64,000 nucleotides of DNA from Cruorifilaria tuberocauda (taxonomy: Eukaryota > Nematoda > Chromadorea > Rhabditida > Onchocercidae): NCBI GenBank assembly GCA_013365365.1, contig JABVXU010000087.1:1-64000 (forward strand). The letters run 5' to 3'. Position numbers and translations under genes: made by a program. Shown here one piece after another: positions 38,001 through 55,824 of the stretch. Within the stretch, counting starts at the first letter, position 1; each line of letters opens with the position of its first letter. The notes below the pieces were generated by a model. The model saw only the letters and a program-made list of their open reading frames with translations. It was not told where the DNA came from and did no database searches.

Positions 38001-40202
38001 TGCAAAGTTAGCGAGATATCATTATCAGGCATTTTTTCTGCAATTTAAACAAATGAATTGACTGCACATTTCACTTTTCGTGCTACTTTTTCTATCATTT
38101 TTAAATGAATTTGTAGTAGAAGAAAGTCTTAAATTACTATAATAACTTTTAACTAAATATCGCTTTTTTACTTTTTTTTTTCACTAGGAATATTTCAGAG
38201 AAAAAGCAGCATCATTATCAATATTTTTCTTTGTCCCACATATCTTCTGATAAAAATGGTTCAAAATCCGGTCAAGCTTGTTTTACATATTTAATCTTTA
38301 TTTTCTTTTTTCGTACAAGACATTTTAAATAATTTTGCTAAAATTAACCAAATACGTTTTTTTCCCAAGTTTATTAGCTTCGATATTTTAAGTAGATTAT
38401 TTAGTTAATACCATTCATTAAAGTCGCGCATTCCATTTGCAGAATCAAGTTTTGGATTCATGCCTTTTCTACTTAGGCTTAATTAGAAATAGCAATATTT
38501 GGATGTAATGATTATTGCTAATCTAAATTGCATACTACTGCTCCTCAGGTCCAATTTTCGTGTTCCAATTTTCGAAAAGTGAGGTCAATCTACAAGAGTG
38601 TCATTAACTAATGCTTGTTCTTATCTGTTCTGCAACTATTGTCGTGAAAAACCGAAATCACTTAAAAGGAATTGCTAACTTCGTAGATGATGAAATATAT
38701 GGTGGGAAGTCTTCGTGTAGATGTGCTCAGTTACAGCAGCAGCATTTTCTCAATCTATTGTCACTTCACTTGTTAATTAACCACAGTTTCATCACCATCT
38801 TTAAGGGATGATGGACCATTACATAATTTTCTTTTCAATTAACTCATATATCTCATGACCTTTAATCTTTGTGCTATATCGGTTCACCATTGTACAAGAA
38901 TTTCGTTGTGCTCTATCTTTTATGATAGGCATATTTCTACAAATATGACAAGATTACCTTTCTTAACTAATTGCTGTTACTATCTGTTTTGAGTAAAGCT
39001 TTGAGGTTGACTTGTACGATCAGCAGAGAGTCAATTCTCACTGAACTGCAGAATAACTTGACGGTGTTCAATAACCCAAATTAAACTCAAGAAAAATTAT
39101 TTGTTAGTGAATTCTGAATTCAAAAAAGTTCATGACAACTACTGCTACTAATGTAAATGAAGTACATTAATTAAACAATTTAGGAAGCATTTTCAAATTC
39201 ATCCCTAAAAACATTTAACAGAAAGTAATTATGACAACTTAGTTTCTACAATGTTTTTATTAGAAACCTGAAATTGCCGCGTAACATTATATCCATATAT
39301 TTTTCCCATTTCTACACAAACGATTAATTTAAATTCTCAATTTCAATCATTTCTGCAATTTCTTCCAAAAATCAAATCTAACTGAAAAATCTCATTAAAA
39401 TCTGTCATTTTTCTCCAATTTTTCCCTAATTCAATACAAAATTTAAAGAAAGACACTGAATTGAATTTGAACTAAAAAGACATGCATTTGAAAACAAAAT
39501 AATAGAGGTTCAATATTCGTTGTGCGAGAATCAGTCTCCGAGATTCAGTCGAGAATTTCCACTCTCTTAAGAGTGACTAACTGCAGAATGATTCTTTTTT
39601 TTTGTTGCAGATACATACTTCTTACAATATTTGAGACGAATGACAAAATATAGGAAATTTTTAAAGAAATTTATAGGAAATATGACAGGTTAGTGAAGGA
39701 AAAGCACATTTATCAGATGATTAATTGTATTTATTAACAAATGACTAACTTTTTATTATCAATCACCGATTAGTAATTGTTAATTGCATTATTAAATAAA
39801 TTGACGTTTATTCTCTACTTATTTTCTTCCAATTTCTTGAAAGTACTAAAACATTCATTCGAAATATTAATATATTGATGTTCACAGAACGTATGAGTGA
39901 TATTTCAATATTTCAAATCAAATCTTTAAATTCAAAGCAGCTTGAAACGATGTACGTAAAAATTTGATTATTTCCTAGATTAAATAATTAGGAAGCGGTT
40001 GCCACGTCAAACTCTGTTTTGGCAGCAGTAATGGAATCAACGATTGACAATAACGCATCTATTAATCTATCAAAAGTTGCGCCAAGTCAGATTAATACGC
40101 GGAATATCATTCTTCCAAAGTTTGTAGTCTTCAAAAAAATAATCCATTTGCAAAAGTTATCATTCAAATTTGGATGACATATCATGGAGTGATATATCAT
40201 CG
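23077..40202. other. Gene-poor 17 kb stretch
   Basis: No gene can be supported here. Open frames are short, AT-rich and without convincing splice context. No transposase, reverse transcriptase, tRNA or rRNA signature was seen. A few fragments look more coding-like than the rest, notably 25530-25640 and 27502-27699 on the minus strand and 31882-32100 on the plus strand, but none can be built into a gene. Short hairpins and simple repeats occur. It may hold distal regulatory DNA, a non-coding RNA or a gene with tiny exons. Confidence 0.5.
30034..30081. repeat. A-rich (CAAAAA)n-like simple repeat
   Basis: A run of AAAAAC units passes into GAAA units. It is ordinary low-complexity sequence inside the gene-poor stretch. 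Confidence 0.7.
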
Positions 40203-42670
40203 ATGAAGGTGCATAAACGAAAAGAAAGGAAAATTTTTTCAAAAATTTGGAATAAAATTCATTTCAGGAAATTTGCAAAAATCGAGTGTCTCAGACCAAT
40301 AATACAGTTAGATGTTGACGATACTTTGGTTAAATTTGGTGAGAAAATACGAGGTCGATGGCTTATCAAAGTAATAAACAGTGCATTTCACAATTAACAG
40401 CTAAATCATTTGGGAATTCCAAAATTCTTATTTCTTTATATCGAATCTTTGTCTAAGTTCATAAAATCTAAATTTATATTATAAAAAGTTTCGAGTAGAA
40501 AGAACAAATGGTAATTAGTCTTTATAGGGACTAATTGGCAGTGGTGGATACGGAGAGATATATTATGCATCAGATTTGAAAATGAATGGCGAATCAGTAG
40601 CTGTTAAAGTGGAACCTGTGATAAGGAAAGGAAAAGTAGCTAAACGAATGATTTTGGAACAAAAAGTAATTAAATTACTCATTATGTAGCTTTCTGAACT
40701 TGAATAATACTTATATTATTCAAAAATTATTTCATGTTGAACTTCAGGAATTATTTCATATTAAACTTCAGGAACTCTCACAGGCAGAAATTATTGTAAC
40801 GTAATCGAAATTTCTACAACATTTAATATATAATCTTGCAAAATACAAAAATTTTGAAATTGAAAATAACTGATTTATAAGATTATGTTACGCTTGCAAG
40901 GCCGACCGCATGTACCGTTGATGTGGGGTTCCGGAACGGAACGTGGTCTAAATTATATTGTGATGCAATTGTTGTCAACGAATGTGGCAGATCTAAGAAA
41001 ACGATGTCCTTTGCAAAGATTGTCAAAGGCTACTTCAGGAAGAATAATGCAACAAGTAATTTTGAAAATCAGCCATTTTTTAATCAGTATTTTGGGCTTC
41101 ACCCATCTCTATTTCTCTCTGGTTTTTTCGATCTGAAAATTGTAGATCAATATCTGAGCAGTGAGATCCTACAAATCTTTCATCTAAAAATCAGATAAGT
41201 TTGCAAAATTTTAGGGAGTGATATCAATAGCTCAAAAAATAAACAAATAATAAATATATAATCAAATTTATTCCATTTATTGCCATAAATCAATCTAATT
41301 TGATCTTATTTCAAGTCGTATTGGAGGCTGAAATAAATAACTTTATTCTATTTTCTCATTTCAGGCAATAGCTGGTCTTCGTGATATTCATAAAGTGGGG
41401 TACATCCATAGAGATGTGAAACCAGCCAATATGTGTTTCGGTCTCACTGAAAAAGTGGGTCATTTGATAATGTTTGTATAATAGAATCCGGTTCCTTCGA
41501 ACATTTTGCAAATAAAAATTCAACTTACAAAATTCTCTCTATCATTTACATAGTGAAGAATCAAATTAATATCAATATTCTTCTAATTTATTTGAAGATT
41601 TAAATTTTTACGAATTTTTTAAATTTATGATTTGAACTTTTGTGGGAAAATAATTTGAATTAAATAATTTACTGGAAAAAGCAACGATTTTAATATACAA
41701 TTAAAAAAATCCAAACATGTTTTGTTAGAGCAGTCGACGTTTGATTATTGTGGATTACGGTTTAGCAAGAAAGTTCCGATATTCCGATGGAAAACCAATA
41801 GAGAGACGAAAACGAGCTGGTTTCCGTGGAACATTGCGTTACGTGTCAATACGTGTGCACGATCGGAAAGAGCAAGGACCATCAGATGACCTGATTGCAC
41901 TTTTTTTCACACTTATCGAAATACTTAAGGGAGAATTACCGTGGAGGAATGAGAAGAGCGATGAAAAAATGAAAAACGCTAAAATGCAATTGGTAATTTT
42001 CAGATTTCTCATTCACCAATGTTTATGCCAATCCTTTTTTATTAATATCGAAACTTTCTCGTCGCGATTGATCTTGAAAAGTTCGAAGATTATTCGTGTT
42101 TCAGATGAAAGATGATTTCGTGGAACTATTTGAAAATTTTGGTTTAGGCGTACGTGAATATGGTCGAGCAGTAATGACATCAGCTGTGGATGCTGAACCT
42201 AATTATACCTTTTTAATTTCAACCATGAAGGTTGTAGAACTTAAAAATTTGCAACCTCAAGACTAAATAATTTATTTGGTCGAAAATTAGGAATTTATTT
42301 TTTGCAATAAACGCCTTAAGTGTTTTATTACGACATTTTTCAATTAAATAAAAGTGAATAAAAATGCACATTTTTAGATACAATTATCTAGCAAATAAGT
42401 AGAAATATAGAAATGATGAGACCAACTGAAATAAAACAGAGTGTAACGTAACCTGATATCTTATCATATGCAATAGCTTAACATCTAACATTTATGAAAA
42501 TCAAGACATTATGGAAATTTTGGAAGAATCTAAACTTAAGAAAAATGAATTTCCGTACTGACTTGAATATTTCAGCCATAATTTTATAGAAATTGGCTGG
42601 AAATCGACATTTAAACGATCCATATGATTGGGAAAATGATTATCTAGAAGTGCTAAAGGAATACAAATAA
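40203..42670 (+). CDS. Tau-tubulin-kinase-like (CK1 superfamily) Ser/Thr protein kinase
   Basis: Seven exons join in phase 0: 40203-40370, 40528-40665, 40882-41055, 41365-41454, 41729-41992, 42105-42230 and 42590-42670, about 346 residues. The kinase core is complete: glycine loop LIGSGGYGEIY, ATP-site lysine in VAVKVEP, catalytic loop HRDVKPAN, metal-binding DYG in place of DFG, and GTLRYVSIRVH where CK1/TTBK kinases lack the APE motif, then DDLIALFF and LPWR typical of TTBK. Such kinases phosphorylate microtubule-linked and other proteins; nematodes have large expansions, often in the male germline (family knowledge). The N-terminal tail is basic. The start is uncertain: the ATG at 40203 is the first in-frame one; a TTG at 40170 extends the frame and an out-of-frame 48-codon ORF begins at 40031. 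Confidence 0.88.
40725..40772. repeat. 24-bp tandem duplication in a kinase intron
   Basis: Two adjacent 24-base copies (40725-40748 and 40749-40772) differ at two positions. Both end in ACTTCAGG, so each carries an acceptor-like TTCAG. They lie about 110 bases before the acceptor used for the exon at 40882. Confidence 0.85.
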
Positions 42671-43211
42671 TCAGTCTTACTTTTATTATATAGGTGCATT
42701 ATTAAGTTTATGAGTTGCATCATAATATTTTTCCTTAATGGCAGCAATGTATCGTTGATTTGCATATAAAGGTTATTTCATATTATTTTTGTGAGCATTC
42801 ACTCATCATATTAATACTGTTATTTTGAGTCAATTGAGCTTCATCGAAAATCTAAATCGAGAGAATGATATCGAATTAACCTATCTCACCAAGTGATAAG
42901 AAAATTATGCATATCAAGCTTTTTCCTTTCATTACACTCAAATTCATTACTAATAAAAAATTTAGATCAAATTTTCAGACAGCATATTGTGAGAAATAAT
43001 TGTCGTATAACAATAAACTGTTATTCGTTGCCAAATTAGAACCATTTTCATTGAAGCGGGAGGATTGCCGTATTTGTTATTAGCTAGAAAAAATGTTCCA
43101 TTAAAATAAAAAATCTTTTGGAATCTCATCAAAAATGACCAAAAGTACAAACAAAAATCTAAAATTCAAGCTAGGGGAACATAAAAAATCTTTCATGGAA
43201 AATTTTTCTTT

Positions 43212-45570
43212 TTAAAAATTAGATAAATCACTGAAATTTAATACTTGTTGTGCAGGTTTACTGAACATTTTGCTGAGATCGTTGAAAAATCCCCAATTGA
43301 TATTGTACTTATTGTTGATAGCGATCGGACCAAACATATCTTCATTACCGACGCTGAGACCTACGAAGCATTATTTTGTTTATGAAATGAATTTCCAGCG
43401 AAAAAACGATTTATATTTAAATTGCAGAATAATAGAAAGTATTATTATCATAAAATTTTAGTAAACACGCAAGATTAGTGCTGTCTTGAATTGATATTAA
43501 TCTTCGACCTTCCACAACATCCATATTTTCCACATAATTTGCTGACCGAATAATTATATTGTACTGCTATTAAATAAATTAGATTGTTCAAAGAAAACCT
43601 CTCAAAGGAGCCAATGAAATTCCATCTTTTCGACCAATGGGCATACCAAGTACATTTACTGTTCGATCGCGACCAACTTCCACTTCCTCACGATGTTTCT
43701 GATTATGGCCAAATGATTCTAATAGAGTTAATATTGATGACACTGCTGTTGTTGACTAAAATAATTTAAATAAATTCGTTCTGTATAACAAATAATCCTT
43801 GATTTCACTTAAGATGCAGAAAATTAAAAAATCAATTGCAACAATCACACATATCTCTGAACGGATTTCTACAAATTATATCATATAGTCTAAATGAGAT
43901 ACAGTTCAGTACAAAATATTTGACTAGAATAAATCATCAAATATAACAGTTCTATTAAAGAAAACGTGAACTTATCCCATGATTATTTAGAAACGAATAA
44001 AATAATTGAAAATTTAATATTGGAATGGATTAATTCACGAATATAAAGTCACAGTGAATGCATGAAAAAATCAGAACTAGGCAATGAATAACGACGTTAG
44101 ATTCAAAGACGAAATTAGGTGACGAATACGAAAAATTGCTTCACAGGTTTCCTTTTTATTTAAAAATTCATCCAAAATTGAACAATACATGTAACAATCA
44201 TTTTTCGATATTAACAGATTATGAAATGAATCGGATAAAGAACAGGTTTTGGGATGCACATTTCCGACATGTTATATGGAGACCATTTAAATTTTAAAAA
44301 CCTCGGCAAGGTGAGTAGACACGAGAAGAGGAATGGTAAATAAATTCATCAGTGAATGGATTAGTAAGCTGAATTGGTTTTAGATCGAAATTCTGGCAGA
44401 GGCTTCAGAAATAATATATTAAGATCTGACATTTTGAAAAGGTGGAATGCAACCTTTGTTTGTTGGATAAAAGTAGCATTTTTTTTGATACGAATTGCGC
44501 TTTGAGGTGTTGTAGAATGCGGAAAAAGTAGAGCATTTGTAAACATATCACTTTTCCGTGGAGTAGCTGCGGTGAATTTTGTCGTCGGACTGAATGACTG
44601 TGAATCCTGAAGAAAGCATATGTTGAGTATTCATATGAATGATTTTAAAGTGTAAGTGGACAAATGGTTAAATCCAATTAATAGCAAATTTTCAAAAATT
44701 CCGACATATGGATTTTGATAATAAAAATCTAGAAAAAACGAACAGACATACTATTCCAATCAAAATTTTGAAATATTCAAAACGGAAGCATATCTTAGTA
44801 AGTCGAGCAAACTCATTAAGAGATTTGACAAATGGATCGAAGAAACGTTGCAGCATTGGTTTTGGCTTTATATTAGATGTTGGTTTCAAAAAATTAAATA
44901 TTGACCGTGATGAGTTCATTGAATTCTCACGAGTTTCTTTCTCCACCTGAAATAACCTCTAAACTCACAATCTAACATTGACAATGTTTAACAAAATTCT
45001 GTTCCATATCCGACTTTCCTTACTTCTATAAATTGCACAACAATATGATAAGTCATTAGGAAGTATATATTTTTATAGCGTTTTATGGGGGCTACAATAT
45101 ATAATATGGGCAGTACAATGAATTCTAAACAGTTGAATAAAAATCATACTTTATTTGCAAATTGGAGTGCTTTCGCTTCTTGTTTCACCATGTCAACAAC
45201 TCTAATCCAAGGCTTTAACCACGGATAGACAATTTGATTAGTATCTATTTGATTTCTAGCATATGTTTCTGAAATTCTTGAAGCCAATTCATTGCAAAGT
45301 TATAAATAATGTAGGATATTGATAAGTTGTCTGATTATGGAGAAGCTTTCTGATGGTCTTTATTCCTATTACAGTACCGTACAATGAATGCATGAAAGAT
45401 AAATAGTATTTAAAATTCTATTAATTTCAAAAAAAGTGGGCACAATGTCGTTCAGATGCTTCTCTGATATAAATGGAAAACAAGACACAACATACCTTTG
45501 TCAGAGGCAATAACTTCTCGAAGTCTTTTTGTGCCATTGCTTTCTGCAAATTATTTTCTAAAATAGACAT
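43212..45570 (-). CDS. Unrecognised multi-exon nematode protein
   Basis: A chain of minus-strand exons with matching phases: 45150-45268, 44752-44946, 44454-44606, 44302-44368, 43599-43745 and 43212-43360, the last read through to TAA. A probable first exon is 45496-45570, starting MSILENN, but its phase does not meet the exon at 45268, so one short exon or a different junction is missing. I do not recognise the product. Visible features are a VYPWLKPWIRVV motif, a Pro/Lys region (LKPTSNIKPKP) before FFDPFVKSL, a Ser/Thr-rich part with TP and SP pairs (SFSPTTKFTAATPRKSD, TTPQ, YSPCR) that could be proline-directed phosphorylation sites, and a GMPIGRKDG segment. No signal peptide is evident. 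It lies downstream of rpb-2 on the same strand and converges with the kinase gene. Confidence 0.5.
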
Positions 45571-45883
45571 TTATTCTTGGTGCACGAGAATGATTTCACT
45601 AAGATTAGCAGAACTATCAACTTCTCATTTTTTAAATGTAGGCTACCCAACTAACGAAAATGTCTAAAATTTACTGGACTGCGTCAAATCGGGCTATTGA
45701 GTTAAAACAACCAATGCATAGATGTTTTGTGCGTTGCTCACGGTTATTTGCTTAGGTATCGATGCAGAAAAACGTTGCAGAAGCCAAGAGCCCACCAGCT
45801 CAACTTAGAGGATTCATGCAAAATAAAAAACAAACCGAAAGGAACTTGCTGTGCATAGAAAGATTTAAAGGCTAGCGGTAATA

Positions 45884-46075
45884 TCAGCAAAAATGAACAG
45901 GTAGTGGTTGGCATAGCGAATTTATAAAATTATCGGATGCAGGAATAATATTGGCTCTGGTGCATACATTTGGGTCAACTGTATCTGCGACTGATCTACA
46001 TGTTAATTTGGCATATGGAAGATAATTGTGTCGGAACAAACACTGCCTCCCCGAGCATTCAATAATACTGAACAT
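45884..46075 (-). CDS. Doubtful 63-codon Cys-containing ORF
   Basis: A minus-strand ORF between rpb-2 and the unrecognised gene, with five Cys in a non-low-complexity sequence (CSGRQCLF, LTCRSV, NVCTRA, SLCQPL) and a TTCAG acceptor-like site just inside its start. No donor, signal peptide or known domain was found. It could be an unplaced 5' exon of the neighbouring gene or chance. Confidence 0.2.
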   Translation of the reverse strand: MFSIIECSGRQCLFRHNYLPYAKLTCRSVADTVDPNVCTRANIIPASDNFINSLCQPLPVHFC

Positions 46076-46629
46076 ATATACTTAACGAAAAGCGCTTCAC
46101 TGCATTTAATACGCTAATTTATTTGGATAGGCAGAGGGTAAGTTTATTGAACGAAAAGGATTCGAAAAAAATCAGACCCTTCCGCTCCGTCAAAATCCAT
46201 GATCATTTTCCTTCCTGAATTACTTCTCAACGGATTTCTTTCGCAATAATTAATAATTAATAAGTTAGACAGCGTGTTGTACATTTTTCAATGAAGTAAA
46301 CATAGAGGTTTTCAAAAACATTAACGAATAACTTGATTTTCTCAATCAGTTATGCAAAAAAGAAGAAATAATAACTAAAACAAGCTTACTCGCACGGTAA
46401 TCAAAAAGCTTAGTAATCAAATAATTACATTAATCATTTTTAGGTTATCAAAAATATAAAAATCATAGCATATTTCATAAACAAAATGCAATAGACTTTT
46501 TTTTGAACACTGATATCTTATTTTTCTAAATTCTATTTTCCTTCGCAAACTTCAAACTCAGTTGCAACATAAAAATAAATAAAATAACAGTCAATTTAAA
46601 AAAAAATGCAAATGACACTGTGAATAAAG

Positions 46630-53939
<7,310 letters not shown>

Positions 53940-53943
53940 TGTC

Positions 53944-53955
53944 CCTAAAATTGGA
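53944..53955 (-). other. Likely spliced-leader acceptor of rpb-2
   Basis: The sequence AATTTTAG followed by GGACA and the ATG has no exon logic upstream, as expected for a nematode trans-splice acceptor. Together with the conserved MYEEDEEIEE start it fixes the rpb-2 translation start. Confidence 0.6.
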
Positions 53956-55819
53956 AAAGAGAAAAACGATAACAAACATCGAGGACGAATCAGATAACGG
54001 AACTGGCCTTACGACAGTACGAATTCTAGCTAAGGTAATACAGACTTTATGTACCAGTTCTTAGCATAATTGGAACAAAGCAAAGATCATTGACACTAAT
54101 AATACCATAGTGAAAAGCTTGACACTCATAATATTATAGTCCTCTTGATAAATGACGAGAGAAGAAGTAAAATACCTTTCTGAAAGATAAGTTCTCTCAC
54201 TTTAAGTTTCAATATAATCCGTATATTTTCAATAAAAAACAGACAAATGAGCAACCGTTAAGTAATAAGAAAAGCAAACAAGTTTAAAATAGTTCCTTTA
54301 GAAGAAATCATTCGTGAATATATTACAAGGATACTAATGTCTCTTTCACATGCTCAATAATTATCAGGGGTACACAAAAGCTTCCAATATTTTAGTTTCG
54401 TAGCACTTCTCATTTTCATTTGTTCACTCCTCAAATTTTCCATTCCCGAATTCAAAGTCGGCCAGTATTGTTATGGTTAAAAATGGTTATCGGGCTATTC
54501 ACTCTCTTGCAGCTGTGTCGGGATGAGGAAAAAAGTTCTTGAAGTGTTTGAGATCTCAGACAATCTCAGACACTCGCGACGTTCCGTGCCAGGTTTAGAA
54601 CAGTGACTGCTTCTATTAGGATTCTATGTTGATTTAGTTCTCAGAAATGTTTTTAATGCCTTACACAACGCTTAATTTTATACTTTTTTCGTCTTTCTTT
54701 CGGAAGTATTCGAAAAAATCAGATGGAAGTTTGTGACAAACTTTTCGATTAATCACTGGAGATAGAGAGAGGAAAGGAGATTAAGGTGTAAGTAGGAAAA
54801 AGTGAATTGGATATGAGTTTCTTCATTGCAGAAACTGCTCAGATATCTAACTTCACAATCATAATCGATAGTATACAGTAGTAAACATCTTTTATCTAGT
54901 TCACTTTTGAATATCTGAAATTTCTTGATCTCTTTGCATTGCATGTCATAGCATTTGGATGATGATGTAACCATTATGAGCACTGACTAACTATAACCTC
55001 ATCAAAATTCCACCAATTCACAGTTGATACATTAGTGTGCCACATACAGTGAAGCACAAAATAAGACTCACCACAGAGTCCGTTAAATATGATGATAGTG
55101 TGTCTTTTTTAGAGCTATGACTAAAACATTATTTCCATTGTATTATTGCCCGACTTCTTTTAAATCCTTGGATATTTTAATTGAAAGTTTTGCGATGCGG
55201 CATGCGCGCATGTCATATTTTTCCAAAAAGTAGTATTCACTTTATAACCTTTTTGTTTTACGCTTGGCTTATTTCAGATTTCAATTCAATCGGAATCTTA
55301 AAAATCACTTTGTCACCTTATATCCAATCCTTCCAACGATACTCAGGTAGTCCCTTGCGACTACAAGTGTTTACCAGTCTTCCTGGTTTGCAGCAATCAG
55401 ACAATAGATATTAATAAAGCGCTCAATACTCAGGTTCCTTTTTTCTGTATTTTTGCTAATTGGAGGTGCATTCGTTTACATGTTCTAACTCGCTTTTCCT
55501 ACTCGTCATTGCTTCTGTGTGTATTTAAAATTACATTGTGCGGTGCATGGCAAATGTCTGGGAAATTTTTTTAGTTCCTCTAAAAAGTAACTTATGGGAT
55601 TTTTCAGAGTCTGCCATTCTTTATATAGTCACATGTTATGTATCCTAATCTCTATATATGCAGACATTTTAGTTCTGTTGTTCTGTTTCACTTACTAATG
55701 TTGGAAACGAAATGCACGTTGCTTATGGAGTCAAAACGTTTTCACTCTTTTGACATCCTGCATCTATCAACTGTTTGGATTTTAAATGTTGAGTTTAGTA
55801 ATGGCTAGTTTATTTTCAG
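53945..55819. promoter_or_regulatory. Divergent intergenic region between rpb-2 and the INO80E-like gene
   Basis: About 1.9 kb separates the two outward-facing starts, so both promoters should lie here. No exon is supported. A 10-base direct repeat, ATCTCAGACA, occurs twice in tandem at 54553-54572 next to a locally GC-richer stretch (54574-54600) and could be a binding site. Short ORFs at 54753-54983 (minus) and 55181-55414 (plus) have no recognisable content. Its use as a shared promoter is inferred. Confidence 0.45.
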
Positions 55820-55824
55820 ATGCT

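Noticed and set aside
42962..43150. Minus-strand 62-codon ORF as a last exon of the 43-45 kb gene
   Set aside because: In the phase left by the previous exon it gives only a short tail and a stop, while reading on to the stop at 43212 is simpler; no poly(A) signal favours it.
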